Shown: positions 31,649 to 39,201 of the stretch, piece after piece | How the letters are laid out: each line of letters begins with the position of its first letter | Position numbering within the stretch: position 1 is the stretch's first letter | IMG/VR virus record: IMGVR_UViG_3300021478_000004 | Span: 1-60,503 of that record | Length of the DNA: 60,503 nt | Reading direction: 5' to 3' (one strand) | Source of the DNA: a virus | The notes under the pieces: model-generated | Told to the model about the DNA's origin: nothing | Seen by the model: the letters and a program-made list of their open reading frames with translations, nothing else | Database searches by the model: none | Program-made: the position numbers and the translations under genes

Positions 31649-31869
31649 AAGTCACCAAATACCCCCACCGCGTCACAATCAGCCTTTCGCAATCCGAGTA
31701 TGCCGCGCTGCTCGCAGTCGTCGACAACGGGATGAAAGACTTTGGCGACGGTTCCGCTTTCGCGTCGGTGAAGGCGAATTCCGTCCGACGCGTTCTAGAT
31801 ATCTGGGCTCGCAGCTTGCCGTTCAGGGTCTACGTCGAGAAGCCCGGCCGTGGAGGGTCTGCCAAATGA
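31645..31869 (+). CDS. Small protein, unknown
   Basis: 74 residues. KVTKYPHRVTISLSQSEYAA with LLAVVDNGMKDFGDGSAFAS recalls a ribbon-helix-helix or simple DNA-binding fold, but the motif is not decisive. Overlaps both neighbours by 4 bases. Confidence 0.62.
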   Translation: MKVTKYPHRVTISLSQSEYAALLAVVDNGMKDFGDGSAFASVKANSVRRVLDIWARSLPFRVYVEKPGRGGSAK

Positions 31870-32066
31870 AATGGCTCGCTATCGTCTGCGCAACGCTGAT
31901 CCCGACCGCCGACATGGACCGCGACCCCCGCCCGGCGCCGACACGCTGGCCCGGAATGCGCGACGACCGCGTCCCGCTGCCGCACAACGGCGCTTGCCCG
32001 GGATCATTCGAGACGCCGTGGAACTACGATAGGAAACATGGCCAGATTTGCGTCAGGAGGGCGTGA
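31866..32066 (+). CDS. Exported small protein, CPG...ICV family
   Basis: 66 residues with a short hydrophobic start (MKWLAIVCATLIPTA). The C-terminus PLPHNGACPGSFETPWNYDR then GQICVRRA closely matches the end of the protein at 35204 (CPGAYVLWTYDPNKPAICVR). The two Cys probably pair outside the cytoplasm. Confidence 0.62.
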   Translation: MKWLAIVCATLIPTADMDRDPRPAPTRWPGMRDDRVPLPHNGACPGSFETPWNYDRKHGQICVRRA

Positions 32067-33085
32067 TGATCGAGGATAATTTTCAGCAACTAGGCGACAT
32101 CGCCGCCGGCATCGTCGCTGGCCTCAAGCCGACTCGCGCCGATGTGCCCAGCGAGTGGTTTTGGTGGGAACGGGCGTTGGAGTCGGGAAAGCCGGCCGAG
32201 ACTGAGGTCGGCAATCCGCGCTCTGGATTTTGGCGCGTCAGAGACCGCAATGCCGATCGCAGCCTGCGGTGGGACGCTGTGGCTATCTGGCGCGAGGATG
32301 GCGAGGTCTACTGCTCGCGAACCGGCCCGCGCCCCGCGCCCGAAGGAATCGACGCGATTGACGAATTGTTCGCCTATTGTGCCGCCAACCCGATTAGCCA
32401 CGAACTTTATATAGCGATCGAGAACGGCGAGGCGTGGCCGGAGGATGTCGCGCCGGCTACGGAGGCCCCCGTCGCCCTCTTGCCTCACGAGGAGGTCGCT
32501 GACGCGCTCGCCAAGCAACAGTTAGCGGCCAAAGCGTGGTTCACAGTGCTTGGCCATAAGCCGGCCTCGCAGGGGGAGGCTGACAAGGCCGCCAACTTCG
32601 GGACCGAATTCGACAAGATCAGGAAAAAGGCCGTTGCGCTGCATACGATCGAGAAGGAGCCATTTCTGGCCGGAGGTCGCGAAGTCGATTCACGATATTT
32701 CCCGACGCGCGACGCGGCGATAATCGCAGCCAAATGGGCAAAGGGTCTGTCCGACGATTACGTGAAGGCCGAGAATGCGAGGCGCGCTGAAGAGGCTAGG
32801 ATCGCCAATGAGGCCGCCCGTAAGAGGGCTGACGGTGCACTACCGGAGCCAAAGACGATCGTAGCCGAGCCCGTGCGCGTCGGAACAGCCGGGCGCCGGC
32901 AATCGCTGCGAACGATAGAAACGTGGGAGTTGGAATCTATCGGGCAATTGCTGCTGTTTCTATCGGAGCGAAACCACTTCAGCCAAGACTTGGTCGACGC
33001 CGCGACCAGAGAGGGACGCTCGCTCGCGAAATCCGGGGCTGACGTTCCGGGGATGAAAAAGGTCATAACGGAGGAAGTGAGATGA
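32066..33085 (+). CDS. Bet-associated conserved protein, unknown
   Basis: 339 residues from the ATG at 32066, preceded by AGGAGG. The N-terminal part has SEWFWWERALESGKPAETEV and IAIENGEAWPEDVAP. The middle is SQGEADKAANFGTEFDKIRK, with a coiled coil KAENARRAEEARIANEAARK, and the end is WELESIGQLLLFLSERN. Long proteins of this kind often precede bet/recT in proteobacterial phages and may help load it; no catalytic motif is visible. It overlaps bet by 4 bases. Confidence 0.75.
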   Translation: MIEDNFQQLGDIAAGIVAGLKPTRADVPSEWFWWERALESGKPAETEVGNPRSGFWRVRDRNADRSLRWDAVAIWREDGEVYCSRTGPRPAPEGIDAIDELFAYCAANPISHELYIAIENGEAWPEDVAPATEAPVALLPHEEVADALAKQQLAAKAWFTVLGHKPASQGEADKAANFGTEFDKIRKKAVALHTIEKEPFLAGGREVDSRYFPTRDAAIIAAKWAKGLSDDYVKAENARRAEEARIANEAARKRADGALPEPKTIVAEPVRVGTAGRRQSLRTIETWELESIGQLLLFLSERNHFSQDLVDAATREGRSLAKSGADVPGMKKVITEEVR

Positions 33086-34071
33086 ACGAGATTGCCACCA
33101 TAGAACCCCGCGCCAAATCGGTAACCGCCGCGATGGCCGATAAGTTCGGAATGGACCCGGGGCCATTTGAACAGACATTGCGCGCCACCGTATTTCCCAG
33201 CGTCGGCACGCGCGAGCAATTCGCAGCGTTTCTCCTGGTAGCAAAGGAATACGACCTCAATCCGCTGACGAAGGAGATTTACGCCTTCCCCGGGAAGGGC
33301 GGCGGGATTGTTCCCGTTGTCAGTATCGACGGCTGGGTGACGATGATCAATCGCCATCCCAAATTCGACGGGATGGATTTTCAAGACAACCTCGATAGCG
33401 AGGATCAACTCCTTTCGATCGAATGCTCGATCTGGCGCTCAGATCGCTCGCGGCCCATCGTCGTTACGGAATATCTGTCGGAATGCTACCGGGCGACAGA
33501 CGCATGGAAAATGAAACACCGCATGCTGCGGCACAAGGCGCTGATCCAATGCGCCCGATACGCCTTCGGGTTCTCCGGTATCTATGATCCGGACGAGGGC
33601 GAGCGAATCGTGGAAGCCCAGGGCGGAAATGGACTGCCACGCTTGACGATGCCTTCCCGCCGGACCCCTCCGGCCCCGCCCAAGAGGCGCGCCGAAACTG
33701 TCGATCCCGAGACGGGCGAAATCATCGAACACGAGCAAGACAGCCCCGCCCCCGGCGCGGCCACGGAACCCGCGGGCGGCGTACCCCCAGGCCCGGCGGA
33801 GGCGTCCCCGCAAGGGCCGCTGGAAGGCGCTGCGGTCTCTCCCAGCAGCGGGGCTGCGGTGCCTTCCGATCCGGAGGCCGCCCTGGAAGCCGGTCGCAAG
33901 GCCGAAATCCTTGCGACCGGCAACGCGCGGACGCAGGGCGGGACAAAGGCTGTGACTGCGTATCTCCTGGAATTGCAGAAGGACGGCGAAATCGACCTAA
34001 TTTCCAACATTCAGCGGTCCGCGTGGCATGACGCGGCTAAGGCGGCGGATGTGGAGCGGGGGAGGAAGTGA
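33082..34071 (+). CDS. Bet/RecT-type single-strand annealing protein
   Basis: 329 residues. EQFAAFLLVAKEYDLNPLTK, EIYAFPGKGGGIVPVVSIDG, WVTMINRHPKFDGMDF is the conserved core of the lambda Bet (RecT superfamily) annealases, and KHRMLRHKALIQCARYAFGF closes it (to about residue 175). After this comes a long Pro/Ala/Gly-rich linker and a small C-terminal domain (AVTAYLLELQKDGEIDLISN), which in lambda binds SSB and exonuclease. It anneals complementary strands in recombination. No exonuclease of the lambda type is adjacent; the VRR-NUC protein could partner it. Confidence 0.88.
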   Translation: MNEIATIEPRAKSVTAAMADKFGMDPGPFEQTLRATVFPSVGTREQFAAFLLVAKEYDLNPLTKEIYAFPGKGGGIVPVVSIDGWVTMINRHPKFDGMDFQDNLDSEDQLLSIECSIWRSDRSRPIVVTEYLSECYRATDAWKMKHRMLRHKALIQCARYAFGFSGIYDPDEGERIVEAQGGNGLPRLTMPSRRTPPAPPKRRAETVDPETGEIIEHEQDSPAPGAATEPAGGVPPGPAEASPQGPLEGAAVSPSSGAAVPSDPEAALEAGRKAEILATGNARTQGGTKAVTAYLLELQKDGEIDLISNIQRSAWHDAAKAADVERGRK

Positions 34072-34517
34072 TGGGAGAAAAGGACACAATGAAAATGGAA
34101 AAGCCGATTCTATGCGTCGATTTCGATGGCGTAATCCACAGCTACACGAGCGGATGGAAAGGCGAAACCGTCATTCCCGACCCGCCCGTGAGGGGCGCTA
34201 TCAAATGGCTATGGAAAGCCACCGAATGGTTCGACGTCCAAATCTATTCGTCGCGATCGAAAAGCCCGAATGCGATTATTGAAATGAAGCGGTGGCTGAT
34301 CCAGCACTCGGTAGACCAACTAGGACTTGATCATCCGATGGCCGGGGCCGGAGGCTCTGTCGACGGCTTTAATATCCCCTACCCGATCAAATTCGCATCC
34401 GAAAAACCTGCTGCATTCCTAACGATTGACGACCGCGCCATCTGCTTCGAAGGCGAGTGGGATGATCTGGAGCCCGCAGACCTATTGAACTTCAAGCCCT
34501 GGAATAAGCGCTCATGA
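34071..34517 (+). CDS. HAD-superfamily phosphatase
   Basis: 148 residues from the ATG at 34071 with GGAGG before it. ILCVDFDGVIHSY holds motif I (DxD), VQIYSSRS motif II, and AFLTIDDRAICFEGEW motif IV. Small phage HAD enzymes of this kind act on nucleotides or DNA ends. Substrate not clear. Confidence 0.78.
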   Translation: MGEKDTMKMEKPILCVDFDGVIHSYTSGWKGETVIPDPPVRGAIKWLWKATEWFDVQIYSSRSKSPNAIIEMKRWLIQHSVDQLGLDHPMAGAGGSVDGFNIPYPIKFASEKPAAFLTIDDRAICFEGEWDDLEPADLLNFKPWNKRS

Positions 34518-34798
34518 AAATCACTTGGCACGACTCCGCCCGAGAGCCGCAATGCGCCCCGAATCCCGCCTACCCAGACGGGGTCGACCTCGATGCCTCC
34601 GATGGGGCGAAAACATCCTGCAAAGCCGTGCTGCCCTACCCCGCTAAGCGCTGTGGGTATTTCCTCGTGATTTGCGAGGCATGCGGCGTATCGGCCGCTA
34701 TCACGACGGCCGGACGGCGAGATGATCCGCGATCGGTGAAGCTGCCATGTAAGTTGGCGGATGCGGAGCGGGGACGTGCCGCGGGAGGGCGGGGATGA
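34514..34798 (+). CDS. Conserved phage protein with C-x-x-C
   Basis: 94 residues. PAYPDGVDLDASDGAKTSCK, LPYPAKRCGYFLVICEACGV and AITTAGRRDDPRSVKLPCK belong to a very widespread proteobacterial phage family of unknown function. Cys in RCG and CEACG may bind zinc. ATGA overlaps on both sides. Confidence 0.75.
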   Translation: MKITWHDSAREPQCAPNPAYPDGVDLDASDGAKTSCKAVLPYPAKRCGYFLVICEACGVSAAITTAGRRDDPRSVKLPCKLADAERGRAAGGRG

Positions 34799-35199
34799 GC
34801 GACATGCGCCGTTTGTTATTCACGACGAAACTGTTGTTCGCCAATTCCGAGGCGTGCGTGGCCAATCATCACGGCTTCAAACTCGGCGATCAATATCCCG
34901 GATGGTTGGCCGACTGCCGCAAGAATATCGAGATCGCCGAGGCGTCCCTCCAGCTTCCCGATCCGGCGCCAGACCCACACGAGGCCACGATCGCCCGCCT
35001 ATCCGCCGAGCTGGACGCAGCGCGCGTCGAGACTGAGCGGATGTTGGAGACGTGGAACAAGGCGAATCACGAAGCAAACGCTTCTATGGCCGCGTACGAA
35101 GCCGAGTTAGCACTGACCCGCGAGGCGCTGGACCTTTTCACCGCGCTCGACCCTGACGGAGCCCGCGCCGTGCTGGCCAAGATCGCTAAGTGGACATGA
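34795..35199 (+). CDS. Coiled-coil protein, unknown
   Basis: 134 residues. N-terminal LLFTTKLLFANSEACVANHH, then a coiled coil (ATIARLSAELDAARVETERM). Compact helical end. No known role. Confidence 0.65.
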   Translation: MSDMRRLLFTTKLLFANSEACVANHHGFKLGDQYPGWLADCRKNIEIAEASLQLPDPAPDPHEATIARLSAELDAARVETERMLETWNKANHEANASMAAYEAELALTREALDLFTALDPDGARAVLAKIAKWT

Positions 35200-35203
35200 G
35201 CAG

Positions 35204-35470
35204 ATGCGGTTGATCGATCCGTGGCCGGAGATACTCCTCGTCCTCGTTTCTTTCTGGATGAGCGGAATGCTCTGGATGGCGTCGCCAGACGCGCCAGGCC
35301 CCGAAATGAAGTGGTGTGATCAGCGCGGCTGGTCTGGAATGCTCGACGGAAAGTGCATGGGGGTCACGATGGACCCGATTCCGCTGCCGTCCGCAGGAAC
35401 TTGCCCCGGAGCGTATGTGCTCTGGACTTACGATCCTAACAAGCCGGCAATTTGCGTGAGGAAAGCGTGA
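35204..35470 (+). CDS. Membrane-anchored small protein, CPG...ICV family
   Basis: 88 residues. One membrane helix (EILLVLVSFWMSGMLWMA), then an outside domain with four Cys ending AGTCPGAYVLWTYDPNKPAI-CVRKA. It is a longer relative of the protein at 31866. The stop overlaps the excisionase-like start. Confidence 0.65.
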   Translation: MRLIDPWPEILLVLVSFWMSGMLWMASPDAPGPEMKWCDQRGWSGMLDGKCMGVTMDPIPLPSAGTCPGAYVLWTYDPNKPAICVRKA

Positions 35471-35673
35471 TGCCCAGGCGAACCGAGCTAGTCGCTCCGA
35501 TGCGCTACGAACGCCGCGCCTTGCGCCCCAAAGATGCCGCAACGGCATATGGAATCTCCCGCTCTCTGCTATACGAGTGGATTAAAGCCGGCCGCCTTGC
35601 GAGCGTTCGCATCGGCGGCGCTCGTTTGATCTCGGTCGATGCCCTGGAGGCTCTCATCTCGGGGTCCAAATGA
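35470..35673 (+). CDS. Excisionase-like HTH protein (AlpA/HTH_17 type)
   Basis: 67 residues. ALRPKDAATAYGISRSLLYE, WIKAGRLASVRIGGARLISV is the MerR-like winged helix of excisionases. Its place right before a stretch with arm-like repeats supports a role in excision. No integrase lies on either side, so it may instead be a plain regulator. Confidence 0.72.
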   Translation: MPRRTELVAPMRYERRALRPKDAATAYGISRSLLYEWIKAGRLASVRIGGARLISVDALEALISGSK

Positions 35674-35840
35674 ACCCGCGCGCAAGTTGGGGCAAATGTT
35701 GGGGCAAAGCTTTCGTGCTGAAAAATATCTCTATTAAATCAGATGCTTGGGCCGGGCATATGGCGGAAGCCCGCTCCGCCAATCTATTGTCCATCCGAGT
35801 CCACGTGAGTCCACAAATAGCCGTTAATTCAGTGGATTAG
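35670..35840 (+). CDS. Possible 56-residue reading frame across the repeat region
   Basis: The ATG at 35670 overlaps the excisionase stop as ATGA, and the frame stays open to TAG at 35838. The start reads MNPRASWGKCWGKAF, where the WGK pair is just the direct repeat translated. The sequence has no protein-like pattern. It is listed because of the overlap only. Confidence 0.22.
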   Translation: MNPRASWGKCWGKAFVLKNISIKSDAWAGHMAEARSANLLSIRVHVSPQIAVNSVD

Positions 35841-35953
35841 ACGGCTTAGTTGTCCAGATACGTCCATCGGCGTACACCCCGAGCCAGGACCTTAATTAGG
35901 GCAAATGTTAGGGCAAAAATCGGGCGCAATAGGAGATGAAAGGGATCATCAGC
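35674..35953. other. Attachment-site-like region with paired direct repeats
   Basis: TTGGGGCAAA occurs twice 12 bases apart at about 35687-35708 and TTAGGGCAAA twice 12 bases apart at about 35896-35917. The pairs flank roughly 190 bases that contain a perfect hairpin (TGGCGGA 35761-35767 / TCCGCCA 35775-35781), a doubled GAGTCCAC near 35797-35816 and an AT-rich stretch. Two arm-like pairs around a core, next to an excisionase-like gene, is the layout of a phage attP. Iterons of a replication origin are the alternative. Confidence 0.5.
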
Positions 35954-36223
35954 ATGAGTGGAGAAATGATAGAACGCGTCGCGAAGGCCATTATCGACAC
36001 AATGTTCGAGGAGCACGAACTACCGCTTGAAGACGCAATTTACGAGAAGTATCTGGTAACGGCTGATGCTGGAATGTCGGCGCTTCACCAGCCTACCGAG
36101 GCAATGCTTGACGCCGCGCGCGACTGGTCGGCGAAGAAATACGGGGTAGGCATCGGGAATAAGGATGCAATCGGCTGCTGGCAAGCCATGCTCGCCGCCG
36201 CGCGCGGGAACCCGCCGACATGA
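35954..36223 (+). CDS. Small conserved-type protein, unknown
   Basis: 89 residues from the ATG at 35954 (AAGGG 9 bases upstream). MSGEMIERVAKAIIDTMFEE and HQPTEAMLDAARDWSAKKYG with CWQAMLAAAR form a pattern common to small phage proteins that begin 'MIERVAxAI'. Function unknown. Confidence 0.65.
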   Translation: MSGEMIERVAKAIIDTMFEEHELPLEDAIYEKYLVTADAGMSALHQPTEAMLDAARDWSAKKYGVGIGNKDAIGCWQAMLAAARGNPPT

Positions 36224-36265
36224 AAACAACTCCGCCCGCCCCACCGTCCCAACGGGATAGCCGAG

Positions 36266-36418
36266 ATGGAACTTATGGCTCTGCTAGTAATAATCCTGCC
36301 GCTGTTGGTGTGGGCTATTTTGCAAACTCAAATCAATTCTCTCGAAAAACGCATAATGGAACTCGAGAAGACCAGCTACCGCCTGAGCCTGCCCAAGGGC
36401 GCGGGCGGGGCGGCCTGA
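36266..36418 (+). CDS. 50-residue membrane/coiled-coil protein
   Basis: MELMALLVIILPLLVWAILQ is one membrane helix, followed by a short coiled coil (INSLEKRIMELEKT). The TGA at 36416 lies at the next gene's 5' end. Size and layout recall small spanin or holin-like proteins, but the operon is not the lysis one. Confidence 0.5.
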   Translation: MELMALLVIILPLLVWAILQTQINSLEKRIMELEKTSYRLSLPKGAGGAA

Positions 36419-36432
36419 TGAAAGGAACCGAC

Positions 36433-36930
36433 ATGCTAAAATTAATCATAGCCGCTGCCATACTGGCGATGGCGTCTCCGGCTTGGGCAGACGATGGCGG
36501 CGTTCCCCCGCTCATGTGCGGAGAAAAACCCTGTCTAATTGAATGCGGTGACGCTCATTGCTGGCGTTCTGGTGGTATCCCTACGGAAAGTCCGCAAGTC
36601 GATCGCTCCTGGCATCTCCTGACCCAGAGCGAAGGCGGAACGGTCTCGCTGCTGAAAGACTTGACCAAGCACGAATGCGAGTTCGCTATGCACCGAGCGA
36701 AAGGCGAGCCGGCAACTGATCAGGAAGTGCAAAAGGCGATTCAGGACAAAATAGACGAAGAAGCCCTCCTAGCACAGGCGAGGGAATTCTGCGCTAATCC
36801 AGAAACACCTGAGCCTAGGCGACAAAAGAATTGTTACCAAGGCGTGCCATTGTTTTACTTCATGAACCATAACCATGGCGGCAACTCGACTCAGCCCGGG
36901 GACATCAGGTCAGCGGAGTGCTTCCAATGA
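36433..36930 (+). CDS. Secreted Cys-rich protein
   Basis: 165 residues from the ATG at 36433 with AAAGGA 6 bases before it. Signal peptide MLKLIIAAAILAMASPAWA, then CGEKPCLIECGDAHCWRSGG and further Cys pairs. Its stop overlaps the next start (ATGA). The signal-peptide DNA (36461-36488) is repeated exactly in the next gene. It may act in the periplasm of the host, for example to alter the envelope. Confidence 0.7.
   Translation: MLKLIIAAAILAMASPAWADDGGVPPLMCGEKPCLIECGDAHCWRSGGIPTESPQVDRSWHLLTQSEGGTVSLLKDLTKHECEFAMHRAKGEPATDQEVQKAIQDKIDEEALLAQAREFCANPETPEPRRQKNCYQGVPLFYFMNHNHGGNSTQPGDIRSAECFQ
36461..36488 (+). repeat. 28-bp exact repeat, first copy (signal peptide)
   Basis: Identical to 36952-36979. 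Both copies encode the LAMASPAWA cleavage region of a signal peptide in the same frame, at the front of adjacent genes. Confidence 0.85.
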
Positions 36931-37562
36931 AAGCCATCGTTGTGTGCGCCCTACTGGCGATGGCGTCTCCGGCTTGGGCTGTCGACTGCGAGACGGGTTA
37001 TCTTTGGCGACCGGGGGATGGATGCGTCAAGAGCGATGCGGGCGGCGTTGGGATGGATTCCGCATGGTGCTCGGCCGATAATGCTCATTGGTTTCCCCCA
37101 CGCGATGACGGACTATGCCACGCAGAGGACGTCCCCACTACTTCCGGGCGATGGGTCGATATCCCGACCACCACTATCTGGCCTGATAGGCACGGAGGCG
37201 GCTGGCCTGACATGCGCGGCGGAGGCGCTGGGGGTGTTGGTGGTGGCCCATTCCAGAGAGTCATCGAAGACGCCCCAGGCTTAACCGGAGGCGGCGTAGG
37301 AACGCAGGCCGATTGTGGTTCAGGCTGGATTCTCATGAGCGACCATCCCCACTTGTGCTGGAAGGATGGCCTAGTGAAGAGATTTCCCCCAGGCTCGGTA
37401 TGGAGTGATAAATGCTCGGGTGACGGATGCGTGGGTGTTGGACATGGAACTATAGAATGGTCAAATCCAGTAGCGCCAATCTGCCCCGCCGGCGACGCCC
37501 TTCTTGCCTATCCCGGAACATGGACGCTTGTCTGCGCGCGAGATTTGCAGATTCCGAAATGA
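36927..37562 (+). CDS. Secreted Cys-rich protein, shares signal peptide with neighbour
   Basis: 211 residues. Signal peptide MKAIVVCALLAMASPAWA, then CETGYLWRPGDGCVKSDAGG, Gly-rich middle (GGGAGGVGGGPF) and Cys-containing blocks CGSGWILMSDHPHLCWKDGL and CPAGDALLAYPGTWTLVC. The even spacing of Cys suggests disulfides. The mature part is unlike that of the previous protein, so only the signal was copied. Confidence 0.7.
   Translation: MKAIVVCALLAMASPAWAVDCETGYLWRPGDGCVKSDAGGVGMDSAWCSADNAHWFPPRDDGLCHAEDVPTTSGRWVDIPTTTIWPDRHGGGWPDMRGGGAGGVGGGPFQRVIEDAPGLTGGGVGTQADCGSGWILMSDHPHLCWKDGLVKRFPPGSVWSDKCSGDGCVGVGHGTIEWSNPVAPICPAGDALLAYPGTWTLVCARDLQIPK
36952..36979 (+). repeat. 28-bp exact repeat, second copy (signal peptide)
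   Basis: Second copy of the 36461-36488 sequence, in the same reading register of the second secreted protein. Confidence 0.85.
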
Positions 37563-37690
37563 GTGACTCTTGCGGACTAGTTCACGCCTTCGAATGGCAA
37601 CAATCCATATCATTAATAATTTGCTGTAACTTTGTCGCGACGGCGATGGTCATCATCATATTAACTCGGAGACGGAAGCGGGCGGGATAG
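37559..37690 (+). CDS. 43-residue membrane protein
   Basis: The ATG at 37559 overlaps the upstream stop. MSDSCGLVHAFEWQQSISLI then ICCNFVATAMVIIILTRRRK: one membrane helix with a basic inner end. Confidence 0.55.
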   Translation: MSDSCGLVHAFEWQQSISLIICCNFVATAMVIIILTRRRKRAG

Positions 37691-37702
37691 GAGAGGGTGA
37701 AA

Positions 37703-37888
37703 ATGAAGCTGGCAATTATTATCGCCTGTACACTGGCATCGGGGGCTTTCGCTGGTATCGCCGTGGTCATCGGCGTTAGCACCACAAAATCTAACCCACT
37801 TCTGGCAATCCCGTTCGCTTTCGTGTTCATGGTGGGATTAGCGGGGTCGGCTTGGCTTTTTTCGCCCGATGGACCGTTGGCTCGATGA
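37703..37888 (+). CDS. 61-residue two-span membrane protein
   Basis: GGAGAGGGTGAAA precedes the ATG. Two hydrophobic stretches (LAIIIACTLASGAFAGIAVV and LLAIPFAFVFMVGLAGSAWL) with a short loop, a holin-like layout outside the lysis genes. Role unknown. Confidence 0.58.
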   Translation: MKLAIIIACTLASGAFAGIAVVIGVSTTKSNPLLAIPFAFVFMVGLAGSAWLFSPDGPLAR

Positions 37889-37910
37889 TGCGACGGGAGA
37901 GGAGATAGCG

Positions 37911-38093
37911 ATGGAAAGCCAGGAATATCGCGATGGGATTGACGCCTTTAGCGCGGGGAAGCCGATTGAAGCCAACCCTTATGAGAACTACGAATGGAGC
38001 GGTTCTTACAACGATTGGAACCGCGGATGGCGAGACGCCAAAGAACAAGCCTCAGACGACCAGGATACTCGGGAAGGGCGCTATATTTCCTAA
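37911..38093 (+). CDS. Rmf/CrpP-like small protein
   Basis: 60 residues from the ATG at 37911, with AGAGGAGA upstream (an earlier ATG at 37869 lies in the previous gene). YRDGIDAFSAGKPIEANPYE and WNRGWRDAKEQA have the Y-xxG-xxA-xxG-xxxNPY...W-xxGW pattern of ribosome modulation factor and CrpP. The fold binds nucleic acid or ribosomes; a phage role in host translation shutdown is possible. Confidence 0.6.
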   Translation: MESQEYRDGIDAFSAGKPIEANPYENYEWSGSYNDWNRGWRDAKEQASDDQDTREGRYIS

Positions 38094-38135
38094 CCTCCCC
38101 GCCACGCCTGCCAATGCGCCGCATGGGAGAGAGCG

Positions 38136-38249
38136 ATGGATCGATTGACTGACCGTCAGCTTAGATTGCTGCTAGTCGCGGCGATATGCCTCTGCATAGC
38201 CTGCATTACCGCGATGCTGGGTCCGCTGCCGAAGTTAGTACTGCCCTAA
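38136..38249 (+). CDS. 37-residue membrane protein, last gene of the rightward operon
   Basis: GGGAGAGAGCG before the ATG. MDRLTDRQLRLLLVAAICLC then IACITAMLGPLPKLVLP. One helix. Its stop overlaps the end of the converging minus-strand gene by 4 bases. Confidence 0.55.
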   Translation: MDRLTDRQLRLLLVAAICLCIACITAMLGPLPKLVLP

Positions 38250-38341
38250 CCCCGCACCGCCCACCACATCGCCGCCGCGAACAACAGCGTGCCCGTAATC
38301 GCTATGATCGCGGCGATGTGCGGAGAAGGGTGGGGGGTCAT
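38246..38341 (-). CDS. 31-residue membrane protein, last gene of the late operon
   Basis: The ATG at 38341 overlaps the upstream stop (ATGA) and the frame ends TAG at 38246. MTPHPSPHIAAIIAITGTLL then FAAAMWWAVRG: one membrane helix. The overlap and the exact fit of the space support it. Confidence 0.55.
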   Translation of the reverse strand: MTPHPSPHIAAIIAITGTLLFAAAMWWAVRG

Positions 38342-39201
38342 ACCTGACGAGTGTCGTTGTTAGGATGATAATAATTATTCGCTATATGTCCTCGTTGAAA
38401 GAACCCTATTATCGCAATGATGCCTGCACCAGTCGCGATGATGCCAAATATCCACGTTACCGTCTGATCTGTTCCTCCTTTATTACCTTCTATCCGATCC
38501 AACCGAGACTTAGTGTCTATGAGTTGTGCTTGCATCGAAGCGATCGTGTTCTGTGAGATAGCCAGCGGACCTTCAGACTTGTCTAGCCGAGATTTCAAAT
38601 CGGTAATCTGCGCCGTTTGCGCCGATATTTCAGATGACGCCAGCGTCCGTAGCTGTGCAAGCTGTTCTGTGGTCTGTGTCTGTGCTTTTTCGATTGCACT
38701 GGCGCTGCTCTTGTTCTGTTCGCCCACCGCCTCCTTCGCAGCTTGGAGGGCCGCCGCGATAGCGGTTGAGCTCGCCGCGGTTCGCTCTTGGAATTGTATC
38801 GCGAGGACGGAGAGCTTACCGCTCACTTCCTCGAGTTTTCCGCTCAACTCCTCTCGTTTTGTGGCCGCCTCCGATGAGATGACGGCGAGCTTGCTATCGA
38901 ATAGCGCTTGCACCCCATTGATGGCGCGGTCGACAATCGTCGGCACCCGAACCGAGTCTTCATGCGCAAGCTGGATCGCCTTTTCGATCGCGTCAAACCG
39001 GACGCCGTTCTGCAGGAGAACCGATGCAATCGCCCGATCCACGTCCAAGCGAGAAACTTTGTCGGTGTCGTTGGAATACTGATTGAACTGCGGTTGCGTG
39101 CTCGGCGGCGTGACCTTCCCGATAACAGGCGGATTGACATCCTGCGCCCACGCGCTGCCGGAGAGCACGACGATACATGCGGCGAAGACAAGCGCTCTCA
39201 T
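38338..39201 (-). CDS. Exported coiled-coil protein with C-terminal membrane helix
   Basis: 287 residues. Signal peptide MRALVFAACIVVLSGSAWAQ; a long helical region with AIEKAIQLAHEDSVRVPTIV and AAALQAAKEAVGEQNKSSAS, a repeat-rich coiled coil seen in many phage proteins; then TDQTVTWIFGIIATGAGIIA as a membrane span. The ALQAAKEAVGEQN block is a widely shared phage module of unknown role. Bitopic layout across the periplasm fits a lysis (spanin-like) or envelope role. Confidence 0.7.
   Translation of the reverse strand: MRALVFAACIVVLSGSAWAQDVNPPVIGKVTPPSTQPQFNQYSNDTDKVSRLDVDRAIASVLLQNGVRFDAIEKAIQLAHEDSVRVPTIVDRAINGVQALFDSKLAVISSEAATKREELSGKLEEVSGKLSVLAIQFQERTAASSTAIAAALQAAKEAVGEQNKSSASAIEKAQTQTTEQLAQLRTLASSEISAQTAQITDLKSRLDKSEGPLAISQNTIASMQAQLIDTKSRLDRIEGNKGGTDQTVTWIFGIIATGAGIIAIIGFFQRGHIANNYYHPNNDTRQV

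Noticed and set aside
35761-35781. Hairpin in the repeat region as a transcription terminator
   Set aside because: The 7-bp stem is perfect but no run of T follows on either strand; more likely part of a recombination or binding site.
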